DNA of 64,000 nt from assembly GCA_030765065.1 (NCBI GenBank), contig CM060990.1, positions 286,777,341 to 286,841,340 of the forward strand, written 5' to 3'. Shown piece by piece: positions 10,935 to 22,288 of this stretch; within the stretch, counting starts at the first letter, position 1, and the number at the start of each line of letters is the position of its first letter. The notes under the pieces are model-generated. The model made no database searches and was not told the origin of the DNA. It saw only the letters and a list, made by a program, of their open reading frames with translations. The position numbers and the translations under genes are program-made. Source of the stretch: Deroplatys truncata (lineage: Eukaryota > Arthropoda > Insecta > Mantodea > Mantidae).

Positions 10935-12040
10935 TGGAGCAAGTACTTCAACAATTATTAAGTTAAATGAACACCATAAAATCTGGAAATTAAATCCGGA
11001 ATGTAGAAGATGGAGCCGAAAACAGAATTAGGGATGGAGAAGATGGAGACAAATATGGAATACGGTATGGAGAAGTTGGACAAGATGGGAACTGAAATAA
11101 CATCAGTGAATTCCGCAAGTGGGGAAAATGCAGACAGAAATGAACAGTGTAAAGGAAGAAATAAAATCAGAAGTGTCCAAGTTGAAGGCGGCGATATCGA
11201 CCACAATTAACGAACAACTGTCTGGTGTTAAGAAAGACATGAAGAGCTTGATGGAATGGTGAATGGCCTTGGCCAATGGTTAAGGCTCTGAAAAACTTCG
11301 GGGGACGGTTAGCGTCCTGAATGGAGGATTCAACGGCAGCACCAAGGACCTGAAATCTATGGTGGAGGAAATCCTTGACGGGAGACTTAAGAACTTGAAA
11401 GTCGAGACACTAGGACGCAACACATCTTCTCGCGTCAAGCCACCCAAATGCGATGGAACGTCAACTTCCGAAGTCTTCCGCCAACACTCCCGGCCGTAGC
11501 TACCCATAACCGATGTTCAGCAAAGGAAGAACACGCACAGCTGATAGCCAGCCTTCAGGGACGGGCGGCAGATGTCCTGAATGCGATTCCGACGTGGGCA
11601 GTATCCAGAGATCTCTGTGAGGCTCTGGTTAAGAGATTTGGAAGCACCGCTTCGCCGCAGCCTATCGTAGTCTGCTCAAGTCAATGTTGCAATATACAGG
11701 GAAGATGCTGCAGGGGTTCGCCGGGCAATCGAGCATCTGGCGAACAAAGCTCTAGAGAACCTCCCGCCCCGTTACGTGTCCCAGGAAGCTGCCTATTCCT
11801 TTGTCGACGGAATGCGTTACGCCGAGATACGACAGCGCCGGGCGCTAACAGCCGCGTTGAGGATGGTGACGGCCAACGTCACGGCTGCACCTACCTCGAA
11901 GACCAGGAGTATTCGATACGATGGAGACAGAGAATCAACCCAGGTATGTCGACGAAGATCTACAAGTGATATGTGTGCTTTGAGTGTGGCCAGCCGGGTC
12001 ACATAGTGAAGGATTGTTCCATACCGAGCCGACGAGCAGG
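10935..12040 (+). pseudogene. gag remnant with CCHC zinc knuckle
   Basis: The possible gag start at 10935 stops after about ten codons. Recognisable capsid-like sequence appears at 11530-11660 (AQLIASLQGRAADVLNAIP, then CEALVKRFGS), the usual gypsy pattern. In another frame, 11976-12017 encodes CFECGQPGHIVKDC, a perfect C-X2-C-X4-H-X4-C knuckle that would bind RNA. Several frame changes separate these parts. Confidence 0.75.
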
Positions 12041-12139
12041 CGAGAAACGACGAAGTACCAGCAGGTGAGGGGCACGTCGGGGCCATCATCAGCATCCCCT
12101 CGAGTGACGCTGCGTGCCTTGCGCAGAAAACCGGATGAC

Positions 12140-12246
12140 AGCCTAATCGCGGGCGGTTGGTTGCAAGGGAAGCTGAATCCGATACTGGTCGATAAAGGTG
12201 TAGGCGTGACAGTAATCAGGCCTGGCATGGCAAAAATCTTGCCGTG
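12140..12246 (+). pseudogene. Aspartic protease remnant
   Basis: The segment GGWLQGKLNPILVDKGVGV fits the retropepsin active-site region, where VDTGA is normal. Here the motif reads VDKGV, so Thr to Lys and Ala to Val changes accompany the kept Asp. It lies between the zinc knuckle and RT as expected. Confidence 0.55.
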
Positions 12247-12744
12247 AACGAAATCAAATCACCCCATCACCTAGTGAAAACATCGGGCGATGCCTTGCCT
12301 ATGGAGAAAAGGGGCTCTAGTGTGAACCCGGGGTGGTGCTTCATAAATCTTTGGTTGTTTGTCGTGGGGTGCTGAATATGTGATACTGTGAACGGATGGA
12401 CCTAGTAACCACGAGGCAATGGTCGACGTCGGCAGAAGGGCCTTGCGACACGGCCGATAAGCGGTGATGTTTCGGAGCACCAACGAACAACCGGAGATTT
12501 GCAGGGTGATACAGACGTAGGAGTGGTTGTGCTCGCGGGCAGCGTGTCGGTTGTGAAGGTCCATCTGGAAGGCCAGGCGGTCAAGGACCCTGGTTTTCCA
12601 ACGGAAAATACAACTGGATGACTATGCGTTGACAGGAACTTGTTACCCAGCCAGGAGAAGGTGCCTGTTAGATGCTGAATCCATCGGATGACGATCAGAG
12701 CATACAGGCCGGAACGGAGCTGGGAAAGTGCAAGCTAATTGTGA

Positions 12745-13620
12745 GTGTATTGTCGTGCGACGTATTTGAGAAACGAATACCATTACAAGAACTGTGATCC
12801 CCCTGGAATATTACTGAGGAGGGTGGCCGATCATCTTACCACCACGCAACTGGAGAGAAGCCGACATGTACTTAGACAACATCAGTCTGGCTTCAGCCAA
12901 GGGGGCGGCACCATCCCAGTATCCCATCACGTCAATACCAGAGACAACTATCTGCAACCACCAAGACGTGTTCCTCTGGCGAAGCAAGCAGATGTACGAG
13001 ACATGCTGGAGAACCTGAGATCTAGGAAAATTATCGAAGAGTGTGACTGTCCTTGGTGCTGTCTTGTAGCCCTGTCGAAAAATAACAGCGAGCTACGCTT
13101 CTGGGTGGACTATAGGAAGTTGAATGCTGTCACGCGAAGGGACTGCTTTCCCTAACCCCCGATTGATAACGCCCTGGACTCTCTTACTGGTTCCCAGTGG
13201 CTCTCGCTCCTGGATCTGAAATCGGGCTTCTGTGAAGTAGCTGTAGTTCCCAAAGACAAGGAGAAAACTGCATTCTCGACAAGTCAAGGGAATTTGCCAG
13301 TTTATGCTAATGCTCTTTAGTAATTGCAACGCACCAGCCACTTTCCAGCTCCTAATGGAGTGAATGATGTGAGGGTTGGCTTACGAGGGCTTCCTGCTAC
13401 AACTGAACGACATCATCGTCATTGGCAGCACCTTCGAACACCATCTCGAGAACCTGCCCAGGGTACTGCACATGCTGCGGATAGCCAACCTGAAGCTGAA
13501 CACGAAGAAGTGCCAACTCTTCTGCGAGAAGCTTAACTACTTGGGCCACATAATTTCACTAACTGTGGTGGCCAAAGACTCAGAGAAGGCTCGGGCTGTC
13601 AGATGTTGGTTTCGCCCGAA
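12745..13620 (+). pseudogene. Reverse transcriptase remnant
   Basis: Motifs in order: PPRRVPLAKQADVRDMLENL, then FWVDYRKLNAVTRRDCFP, a stop, PPIDNALDSL, LLDLKSGFCEVAV (the first catalytic Asp is kept), KEKTAFST, a frame change, then LLQLNDIIVIGSTFEHHL and LKLNTKKCQLFCEKLNYLGH. The catalytic YLDD is changed to QLND, so one of the two essential aspartates is lost. A textbook gypsy RT order in at least three frames. Confidence 0.88.
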
Positions 13621-13779
13621 AGATAGAGTTGCGTCGTGTTCTGGGCCTATGAAGCTACTACTGCCGGTTCGTCAGAAGCTTCTCCAACATCGCGAAGCTC
13701 TTAATTCCTCTAATGGAAGAGCAACGTACTTTCGTGTGGACAGAAGAGGACAGGCGCTTGAGTCAGTACTCTGCAGTGT

Positions 13780-14060
13780 GCCTGTTTCAGGTTTTCTACA
13801 ACTGGGCGGCGATTTAGTCGTGGTCACCGACACTAGCCACAGTGGTATTGAAAGCGTATAACCCGGATTCAGGAAGGGCAAGAAATGGTAATAGAGTACT
13901 ACAGCAAGACGCTCTCCAAGGCGGGAATACTACGTTACCCAAGGGAGCTCCTAGTAGTGATGAAGGCGATGGAACACTTCCATAAGTATCTGTACGGTCA
14001 GCCATTCCACCTGAGCACTGATTACTACGCTCTCACCCACTGTTGAACTTTATGAACCTG
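13780..14060 (+). pseudogene. RNase H remnant
   Basis: VVVTDTSHSGIESV corresponds to the first catalytic Asp segment (normally TDAS). In another frame EYYSKTLSKAGILRYPRELL, then AMEHFHKYLYGQPFHLSTDY, shows the conserved gypsy RNase H C-terminus (S-R-L, ERELLAIV, FRHYLYG, TDH). Broken by frame changes. Confidence 0.75.
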
Positions 14061-14469
14061 GAAGACCAGATAGCCCGTTGTGTCCAGAAGATTTAAGAAC
14101 ATAGCTTCACATCGAAGCATCGGAGAGGAAGCAGTCATTCTAATGCGGATGCCATCTCAAAAGGTCCCTGCCCAGAGGGATGCGGCTAATGCACTAAGGT
14201 GAAGTAGAAGTAGCACGCCGCAGCTGTTTGTGTGATAACTTTGGTGCCTGGAGATGGATGGGATAGTGCAGGCCTGAGGAGCAAGCAGCTGGCGGACGCT
14301 GACAAGGGGTCGCTCCTGAGAGACGTTGAGGATGGAACTAGGCCAAGCTGGTAGGACATCGCAACCAGGAGTGATGTGTATGTCCTACTGGTCCTAATGG
14401 GTCTCGCTGAAGACAAAGGAAGGTATGCTGTACAGAGTTTAGGAACCACCTGACGGTAGGACTGAGACG

Positions 14470-15060
14470 GAAATAGTTGATCGTTCCCCGGAGTAATTTA
14501 ACGGATGTCCTGCGAGAAGTACATACGGGGACTTCGTGGGGATATCTTGGACTCAACCGATCAATCGGCAAGCTCCGACAAATATACTACCAGTTGATGT
14601 TACGGGTAGACGCTGAGAGACAGTGCCGCCAATGCCGTGTTGTGCTGCGAATAGTGGCCCACAGACTAGGAGCCAGGGTGCATGCAGCAGTATACGTGGG
14701 ACCATCCTTCGAACGCATCGCTATCGACATAGCTGGACCGTTTCCCGTATCCGACAGGGGATACAAGTATGTAATATGTTGATGGTCATGGACTACTTCA
14801 CCAAATGTCCCAAGGTGAACGCCATTGCTAACCAGGAGGGAAAGACGATAGTGGACTGCTTCGTAAAAGAACTCTTTTGTCGCATTAGAATACCGTTAGA
14901 GCTACACAGCGTTCAGAGCACCAATTTCGAGTCGAACCTGACAAGGGAAGCACTGAAGAGACTTGGAGTGCACAAAACACGCTCAAATCCTCTTCGCCTG
15001 CCGTCAAATGGCATTGTCGAGCTGTGCATCAAGATTCTGTAAGATCGTAGACAATCACCA
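14470..15060 (+). pseudogene. Integrase remnant
   Basis: HTGTSWGYLGLNRSIGKLRQ and CRQC give the HHCC zinc-binding region. The core begins ERIAIDIAGPFPVSDRGYKY (first catalytic Asp), then after a frame change YFTKCPKVNAIANQEGKTI. The second catalytic Asp should lie in HSDQG but reads HSVQS. The Glu segment reads SNGIVELCIKIL with Glu present. The loss of the middle Asp and the frameshift make it inactive. Confidence 0.85.
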
Positions 15061-15571
15061 GAAGATTAGGATGTGAGGGTGCCGCTCTTTTTGCTGGCCT
15101 ACCGCTCGTTAACGCACGACACTGCCAGGTTGACAAAACACCCAGCTTGGTCATCGGCAGGGAGCTGCGTATTCCACGTTACCTGATGTTTGGGAGTTCC
15201 CCTGGGGCAAAACAGCCACCAATCGTCTAAGCGGAGAACCTTGTGGACGTCTTCACCATATGCACGAGATGGTCCGCCAACACATCCAGTTGGGAACGAC
15301 TGAATGAAGAACCGTTACGACCGGCAAGCCAACTTCAAGGTTTCCAGCAGACTGATCTGTTGTGGTTGTATCGCCCTACCCGACTAAGAGGCGTTGCCCC
15401 AAGCTACAACAACAACCATGACAAGACCGTACGCGGTGAAGAGGATGAATGATGCAGTCTACCCTACAGCCTAAAGAGGCTACCACGAAGGAAGATACCG
15501 GTGGTGCACCTAGATCGTCTAGCCTGCAATGACAGTATCGGTCGGGATGACCGGCCCCGAGGAAGGAGCAG
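15061..15571 (+). other. Integrase C-terminal region (unreadable) and polypurine tract
   Basis: A VPLFLLAYRSLTHDTA-like segment (normally LAYRSSVHETT) is visible near 15075-15125, so this is the downstream part of integrase. Frames then decay. The purine-rich GAGGAAGGAGCAG just before 15572 is the expected plus-strand primer. Confidence 0.6.
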
Positions 15572-16084
15572 TGTGATCGCATATGCAAGGTTGTCTACGG
15601 GCCGGCGGTGCGAGCGTATCCCGACTCGCCTACGTGGTCTGCCAGGTCCTCTAATGACCGGTCTCTTCTGAATAGTAGAAGCGTACAATAGTCATTATGT
15701 GCCGCTCCCTGTTCCAGAACTTTGCTTTCGACGTGTTCTAGTAGCCTCCCTTTCTATAACATTATGTATTGTATGCGATGCCTATACAGGGACCGCTCTT
15801 CCCCAGGATTTAGTGAAGACTGTTACGAAGTTAGGTGCATACAAGAAGTCGAGCGTTTGGACTGTTTAAAGCGGACAGTGCCGAGTTCAGTTCAATTATT
15901 ATGTGTTGTGGCTCTGCTGTTCAGTTGTTAGCTGTGACTCAGTAGTTCAGTTGTGATTCGATTTGATTCATCAGTTGTGTTCTGTTCTATCAAACGTGTC
16001 TCAAGTGTAATGTTTGTGCTACGCTGTGCACCTAAATGACAAATAAGGTGTGCATAGCAGCAGCTGGTGTTCTCATTTGTCATA
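15572..16084 (+). repeat. Right LTR of the decayed gypsy element
   Basis: It begins TGTGATCGCA directly after the purine tract and ends TTGTCATA, aligning with the left LTR end. ATAT at 16085-16088 completes the target duplication. Confidence 0.87.
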
Positions 16085-16269
16085 ATATTTTGCTGGTGAA
16101 TATAGCTATAGTATGATCCTTTTACCACGCGATGTTTTGTAAACGTTTACGTGAGTATGGTTAAATTTCACCTTGATAATCGTTTTATGGGCGATCAACA
16201 AGAAAACAAAAGAGTCAATAAGACAGAAAACTTGGTGGCCTCGAACGATATTTCTCGATTGATCGGGTC

Positions 16270-16548
16270 GTCCTCCGTGGTGTAGTGATTACCATGCTAG
16301 ACTCTAATTCTCGAGGTCGCGGGTTCATATCTGACGGAGGGCGATGAATTTTTTGGGGGTAAAAATCCTTAGCATGGCTTTCTTCGGAAGGGAAGTAAAG
16401 TCGGTAGTCCCGTGGCGTAGATTTACGGCATGTAAAAGAACCTCTAAGTCTGATAAAGAGGCCTCGGAGCAAAATTGCTGGTCTTTCGCGCCCAATATGG
16501 AATGGGACGCTAAGGACCACAGCAGTTAAAGGGTGTCCGTAAATAAAA
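16270..16548 (+). mobile_element. SINE family 1, full-length copy
   Basis: A tRNA-like head carries an A box (GTGGTGTAGTGATTACCATG) and a B box (GGTCGCGGGTTCATATCTGA), the internal pol III promoter. The shared body follows (GGCTTTCTTCGGAAGGGAAG, CCCGTGGCGTAGATTTACGG) and ends in GGACGCTAAGGACCACAGCA and AAATAAAACTAAAA. It is the most complete copy in the window. The head resembles tRNA-Glu/Asp/Val genes but has no proper acceptor end, so it is not a tRNA gene. Confidence 0.85.
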
Positions 16549-17649
16549 CTAAAAAACAGACTCATTATGATCCTACTCGTCGACACGCTCAGCTTCCGCC
16601 GCCCATGTCGTTTAACGCCTTCAAAGCAGCAGCCCACTGGGATCCATTCCCCAGGTAAATCAATAAAGATGTGTATTTAAAATCAATTCTGTTCATTTTA
16701 ATTGTAATTCCAATAAATTCAGTTGGTTTACTTTGTTTCAATATGTATTATTTTCACGTTACCTCTACAACATCAATAGATACGGCCTGGACTCGGCAGT
16801 ACTCCCATCTGTTACACTACTCGCAGACAGGGTCAAAGTCCTGCAATCAGTGCTATCACCCGATCATCGTTTAATTACACACAATTAACAAGGTAAACTT
16901 TTTTGTAAAAACTCAAAGTTTTGAAAGTATAGTGTAGTCGTCCAAGAACAGTCATATGCAACTTGACTATAACGGTAATTAAGACGCCCGTATAAAAACT
17001 ATGAAACTCGTTTCCGCTCGTTACATAACACACTCGTGTCTTAATTACCATCATTATAGTCTTGTATAATATACTATGTATCTAAATCTCACCCCACACT
17101 GCTGCAGGCGAACACAACTCATATTGTAGAGCGTCCTATCAGTAATCTTTCAGACATCACAGTGGTATAAAGTGATGAATCATTGCTACATAAAGGGACT
17201 TTTTGGCGAGCCATTGTCACATTCACACAATTCTATCCATAACAACTTCGCATGGACCCTTATATGTTTTACATTTATATAAAAAGCGATGCTCCTATTT
17301 GCATTATATTAGGGTTAGAGTTAAGAAGCGGTGGAGAATTTTGTTACCGCAGCTAGCGCCAGGGTCATTGTGCTTGCTAAACCTCCAGGGGATTGGGCTA
17401 AGGCAAGAGAGCACGAAGCCCGTCCAGCGCAGCGCAATACGTTACCTATCGTTTCCAGTTTCAGTATCCCGAACGCCCCCTCGTTCCGCCGTATCCACAG
17501 AGAAAGGTTTGGATAGAAGGTTGCGGTGCCGGGAAAGAACAGTTCCCTCCTTAAACCACGTCCACCGCATGCGTCACACACCACCGACCATCGTGCCAGG
17601 CCTTGCAGCCCTGAAAGATAGTGAAATGTGAGACAGGAAATTGCGTCGT
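16549..17649. other. No recognisable gene
   Basis: 17320-17640 is more GC-rich than its surroundings and has overlapping open frames on both strands (up to 142 codons), but they shadow one another and match no family I know. The rest is AT-rich and featureless. Confidence 0.4.
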
Positions 17650-17810
17650 GGTATATAATCCACCCCAGTATTCGCCTAACTGGAAAAACCACGAAAAAAA
17701 CCCAAGGTTAAGGTCGCCGATCCAAAGGGATCGGAACACGGGACCTCCTGAATGTGAGCCTCAGACCTTACTGCCTGAGTCATCTCTCTCGGTTAACCTT
17801 GCCTTACTCA
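17650..17810 (-). mobile_element. tRNA-derived SINE (minus strand)
   Basis: On the minus strand there is an A-box-like GACTCAGGCAGTAAGGTCTG and a B-box-like GGTCCCGTGTTCCGATCCC. A body follows with TTTTTTCGTGGTTTTTCCAG and AGGCGAATACTGGGGTGG. This GGTTTTCC...GGCGAATGC core recurs in both giant inverted repeats. It is a different SINE from family 1. Confidence 0.65.
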
Positions 17811-18899
17811 TTATTAATCCTTTACTATAGCTTGTTCCAACCTTAAAGGACAAATAAATAATTAACTAAAATCTTAATGTACTATCCTTGCACTTTGGTT
17901 ACTACACCGGGACATTTATTCAAACGTTATATTTATTCTCACAATACATTGATATTTTATATTACATCAAATTCTTTCACATAAGATAACTACGAAATAC
18001 ACCATGTCTACAAAATAATAAATAAAAATAAAAGAAAGATGAAAAACTCAAAGTACTTATTTAAAGTAAAGGTGTAAAAACACTTGATTCCAATTCTAAA
18101 TTCTATATCTATCTATACTTGTGGAAACCAGCAAATTTAGCAACTGGTAACCAGCTACTATCTCCTCCTATTTAACTATATTCACTGGAAACCAGCGAAA
18201 ATGTATTGGTAGCCAGCACAAAGCCCCTACTAAGCTACTAATCGTTTTAATAGGTTTATATATTATTTTAAAATATTTAATTTAAAATGTATCTAATTAA
18301 AACTTTTAAATATATAACATTTCATTGTTTTCATAATAATTATTTGTTTTATAGTAGTTTAATATTTTGTTCCATTTCATTATATCTTCATTTATGCATT
18401 TATATTTTTATTTGTCTTTTATGTTTATTTATTTGTCTTATAACATTTTATTTAATCATCATACTAATTTTTCTTTTATTATCTGATTTTGTATTTGTTT
18501 TATGTACCAATTTTAAATTTTATCACAATATACTAAACCTTTACCTCTTTTAACCAAACGCTAAATCTTCTTTCTTCTATCACTACACATCCACTCACTT
18601 TATCCCACATCATTTCACTTCACTCACATCCTCCATTTTATTCTAACTGAAAACTCCCCCTCCTACTAATAACATAATAACAAATTCATGCCTCCATGCA
18701 TTTAACATCACCATAATTGCACTCACTATCCCTACCAAACCACATTAACTGCTCCCCCAATGCTGGCGAACGTGCTAGATGCTCCTCCAAAATGGAGAAA
18801 CTGCTAGCTACTCCTCCAACATTGGTAAACCTGCTCCCCAACACCAACGTTTTCTTCTCTCCTTACCTCTTCTTTCTCCATCCTCCTTCTATAATCATT
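17811..18899. other. AT-rich DNA, probably 3' UTR of LINE-2 at its right
   Basis: No coding frame is convincing. Short words based on GGAAACCAGC / GGTAACCAGC recur at 18124-18215. Near 18750-18840 CTCCTCCAA-type words repeat. Because the LINE-2 reading frame ends near 18900-19000 on the minus strand, part of this is likely its 3' UTR, but I cannot fix the 3' end. Confidence 0.4.
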
Positions 18900-20982
18900 A
18901 CATTTCTCTCCTTCCCGTCATCTTAAATGAAATCTTCTCTATGCCCATTCCTGTCGTCCCGTAAAAACAACAAAGAACTTCCTTCTATTTGTTGTCAAAT
19001 TTCGGTCTAATTAAGTATTAATGTTCATCATTACTTCTCTTCTCGTCTCCTTCTCCTCTTCATTCTCCGTCAGTGTCAACATTTGTACGCTAACCATCTC
19101 TTCACTTACACTTCTATCTTCTCCCATATCTAAATTTTTATTTATTGTTCTGATCCTCTTAGAGCTTCTAATTTTTCTACCCCTCTCGGTAATTGTTCTC
19201 TCCTTACTTTTGGTATTATATCTTTTCTCCAGGCCGTTTTACTATATGACTTATTAATTGTTGTAAATGTTTAATTAAATCAGGATGTCTTAAAATTGTA
19301 TACTGGGTATATGCTTCCTTTCTAATACATGTTGAATGTATCTATTACATTAAAAAAACTGTATGTTCCGGTGTGTCCCTACTTTCAAAACTATCGCATA
19401 TGCCATATTTTGTTCTGTTAATTTTATTCCAATACGTCTTTTATGGACCATGTCCCGTAATAAAGTGTACTAATCCTTTTGTTGGTTGTATGTGTGTTAG
19501 TCGTAATATTTCTTGAACATTTGAAAATAGCTGAAAAACTCTTCTTCCCTCTATTTCCTCCCATTCATGTTGTCATCTTGTTCTCAAATTTTGCTTAATA
19601 TCTAATAAAGTATTGCAGTATACCCAATTATTTTTGTACCATTTGAAAATCGTTTCTTTAATCCAAAATCTAGCTCCCTTCAAACGTACTAATTAATTAA
19701 TTGGCAAATATTGCCGTTGTTATTAATAAAGCCTCTATTGGCGTGATATTTACAGCACCAGTAAAACGTAATAATATTTTTCTTTGGGTCCTTCTCAATA
19801 ATTTTCTAATAACTACATCATTCATCCTGGTTGCCCAGGTTCCCGCCGCATATGCTATAATGGGAGCAAATATTACATTTGTTAGGTTATTATTGTCTTT
19901 AACGATAGTTTAAAATTGCTCTGCGTAATTCTATCAAGTTTCATCATCATTTTTTCAGATTTTTTACTAACATATTCCGTGTGCTTTTTAAAACTTAATT
20001 TTTCATCCAGCATAATGCCCAAATATTTGGAATCTTTTTTCCTTCTTATGTTTTCGTTATTTATCTAAATAATCTTTTCAAATTTTCTTTAAACAACATA
20101 TAACACGATTTATTGGATGGAATTTTATGTTTAGATTTCTTACATGAATTACTTAATGTCTGTGACAATTTATTTACCTTAGTTTCCAATTCCTTTCTAT
20201 TTTGACTTTCAATTATAAAGATAAAATCATCTGTATGTGCAATCGTATTTGATATATTGTTATCATTTTCCATTTCCTCAATTAAGGTTTCCACCACTAT
20301 GTCCCAAAAAGGAGCCACAGGACTGAGCCTTGTGGACACCCTTTTGTGATATCTTTATATATTGTTTGGTTAATGCCTTTAATATACACTTTTCTATTTG
20401 TACAGTAATTATTTAAAATTTTATAAAGCGTTTGTGGATAATTCCTTTCTTTAAGTCTGCCGAAAGAATAAGGCCACCATAAGTTATCAAATGCTCCAAA
20501 TTATATCAGCTAATATGGCAATTAATTTTTTTTTTACTTTTCCCAATAGTTCCTAATAACTCCATAATAGTATCCTGCGTTGAAAATCCTTTTCTAAATC
20601 CGAAACGTTTTTTATTTTTCCCAATCATTTCTCTAAATTCCACAATTCTTTTGTAGATTAATTGTTCTAAAGTTTTTCCCATGGCATTTAGTAAACATGT
20701 GGGTCTATATGGTTTTGGTTATTTTAAAGCCTCATCATTTGCTTTTTTAGCACTACTGCGCGTATTTTTTTCCAAATGTCTGGAAATATCCCCTTCCATA
20801 TGCTATCATTAAAAACCTATGCAAGAAGGGGATTGTTTCATATTTTAAATTAAAGAACACTTCATTCATAATTCCATCTGGTCCTGCTTCCTGTTTGTTC
20901 TTTAGGGTATTAACTATAATTTGTATCTCCGATATATCTATGGGAAATATAATCCATGTGTTCTTGCAGGGTATTTCTAATT
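18900..20982 (-). pseudogene. LINE-2 ORF2, RT and C-terminal block (R1/Jockey-like)
   Basis: From 20982 down: NTLKNKQEAGPDGIMNEVFF (RT motif), then a fingers region with FRKGFSTQDTIMEL-like sequence in shifted frames. 20339-20061 carries FLWDIVVETLIEEM-like sequence and HTDDFIFIIESQNRKELETK. Here the catalytic box reads HTDD instead of FADD, so both Asp remain but the context is mutated. Next come the thumb (APIIAYAAGTWATRMND, AVNITPIEALLITTAIFAN) and a C-terminal VHFITGHGPLKTYWNK with DTPEHTVF, typical of R1/Jockey-type LINEs. Frameshifts and stops are frequent, so it is inactive. It continues into 28150-28884 once the inserted LTR element is removed. Confidence 0.85.
20979..20982. other. 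Target-site duplication AATT (left copy)
   Basis: AATT flanks the LTR element on both sides (20979-20982 and 28150-28153), as expected for a 4-bp staggered integration. Confidence 0.85.
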
Positions 20983-22113
20983 TGAAGTGATAAGATCCGC
21001 GAGTACTCCGCGAGTACAAGAATAACCATAGCCAGAAGAAAAGTTAAGATTAATGCGCGAATCAAACAAAATAAGAAGGAGATAAAAGAGAATATTAAAG
21101 ATTAAGTAAAGGGGGGAATAAACACTATTATGGATGAAATAAAATAAAGTAGAAATGAAATAAAATATTATTACGGATGAAATAAAATAAAATAGAGACA
21201 CGTATAAATAGATCAGAAAGTAAAAGAACGTGAAAGGAAACAGACACAAGAAAATATGCCAGAGGGCAAAACACTTAATAAATACAGGAAAGGCTAGCCG
21301 GAGAACAGTTAGGTTCTATTGAAATCGCCAAGAGCTCACCGGCGTGCGAAATAAAGAAACGGATGTGCTAGTTGCTCATGCGAACAGAAAATTAAATCAG
21401 CCGTGAATAACGAGAAACAGTAGAAACGCTAGTTGAGCCTGAGGGTACTGAAATTGAACCAATGAGAGAGAAAACGCAGAGGAGCCATAGAACCAATAAG
21501 GAAGATTAAATGTCACGTGAATAGTAAAACCAGGGAACAAAACTAGAAAAGAGGCGTGAAATAGATTTTGGTCTAGGAGCAGGAGCGCGCTTTAGACACG
21601 CGAAAGATGGAACACTTTGTGTCGGGAAACGTTAGGAGGAGGACGTAGAAACTTTGTGTCGGGAAGAGCTATGAGTAGGATGTAAAACTCTGAGTTGAGA
21701 AGAGCTAGGATGAAGACGATCTAGTTTGTGTTGGGAGGAGATAGAAAGAGAATGTTAGAATTCTATATCGGGAAAAGAGATAGGGTAGCTAGGGATGACA
21801 AAAGTCATATTGTAAGTAAATGAGAAATAGAATACATTCAAGGGTAAAAGCACGGAGACTGTAACGGGGGGGAAAACTGATAGGAACGCGTCTTGTGTGA
21901 AGGGCCTGCAGTACGAAAACCAGTGTGGATCTTCATAATAAATGGGCCATTGAGAGGAGTTGTGAGTATCATTCACCTCCCATCCACACACTCCCTGAGG
22001 TAAGATTCTCGTAACCCATAATCCTCTACCTGAGCAGCCGGCAATCACCTGAAACCCTACACCAAGACCTTACAAACCAGAAACAATACCTTTATTTTCC
22101 AAACCCCGCTACA
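20983..22113 (+). repeat. 5' LTR of the deleted gypsy-like element
   Basis: It starts TGAAGTGATA and ends CCCCGCTACA. TATA-like GTATAAATAG lies near 21205 and a polyadenylation signal AATAAA near 21938. The long minus-strand frames that cross it are shadows. Confidence 0.93.
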
Positions 22114-22140
22114 AAATGGCACCCAACGTGTCTTACACCC
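22114..22140 (+). other. Primer-binding region
   Basis: The LTR is followed by AAA and then TGGCACCCAACGTG. The TGG start and position suit a tRNA 3' end as primer; the tRNA is not identified. Confidence 0.5.
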
Positions 22141-22288
22141 ACGCCTAGCACCCTACCAAACCAACACTCACACCAACACAACGGAGGACGCCGCCAAGGA
22201 ACCAGCCACCATCAACAGACCAACAGCAGCACAGCACAACAGCACCGAGTAAGTACAAACAACATTTCATACACCAAGAGAAAAGTGA

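Larger units (their letters stand above)
10381..16084 (+). mobile_element. Ty3/gypsy LTR retrotransposon, old and decayed (5.7 kb)
   Basis: Two ~515-bp direct repeats (10381-10902 and 15572-16084) flank gag, protease, RT, RNase H and integrase remnants in the Ty3/gypsy order. ATAT occurs just outside each LTR (10377-10380 and 16085-16088), the 4-bp duplication typical of this superfamily. A TTGGTGCCAGGAGTGGGAT primer-binding-like site follows the left LTR, and a purine tract precedes the right LTR. The LTRs differ at roughly one base in five by eye, and every enzymatic domain is broken, so the insertion is old. Confidence 0.92.

Noticed and set aside
16270..16345. Functional tRNA gene
   Set aside because: A and B boxes are present but it is followed by a shared SINE body and recurs three times in the window; acceptor-stem pairing is imperfect.
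17203..17631. Host gene in the GC-richer block
   Set aside because: Frames on opposite strands overlap over the same bases, none with a known domain, and no splice structure is clear.
18287..19257. Plus-strand hydrophobic ORFs (membrane proteins)
   Set aside because: They are T-rich shadows of the minus-strand LINE-2 C-terminus and 3' UTR.
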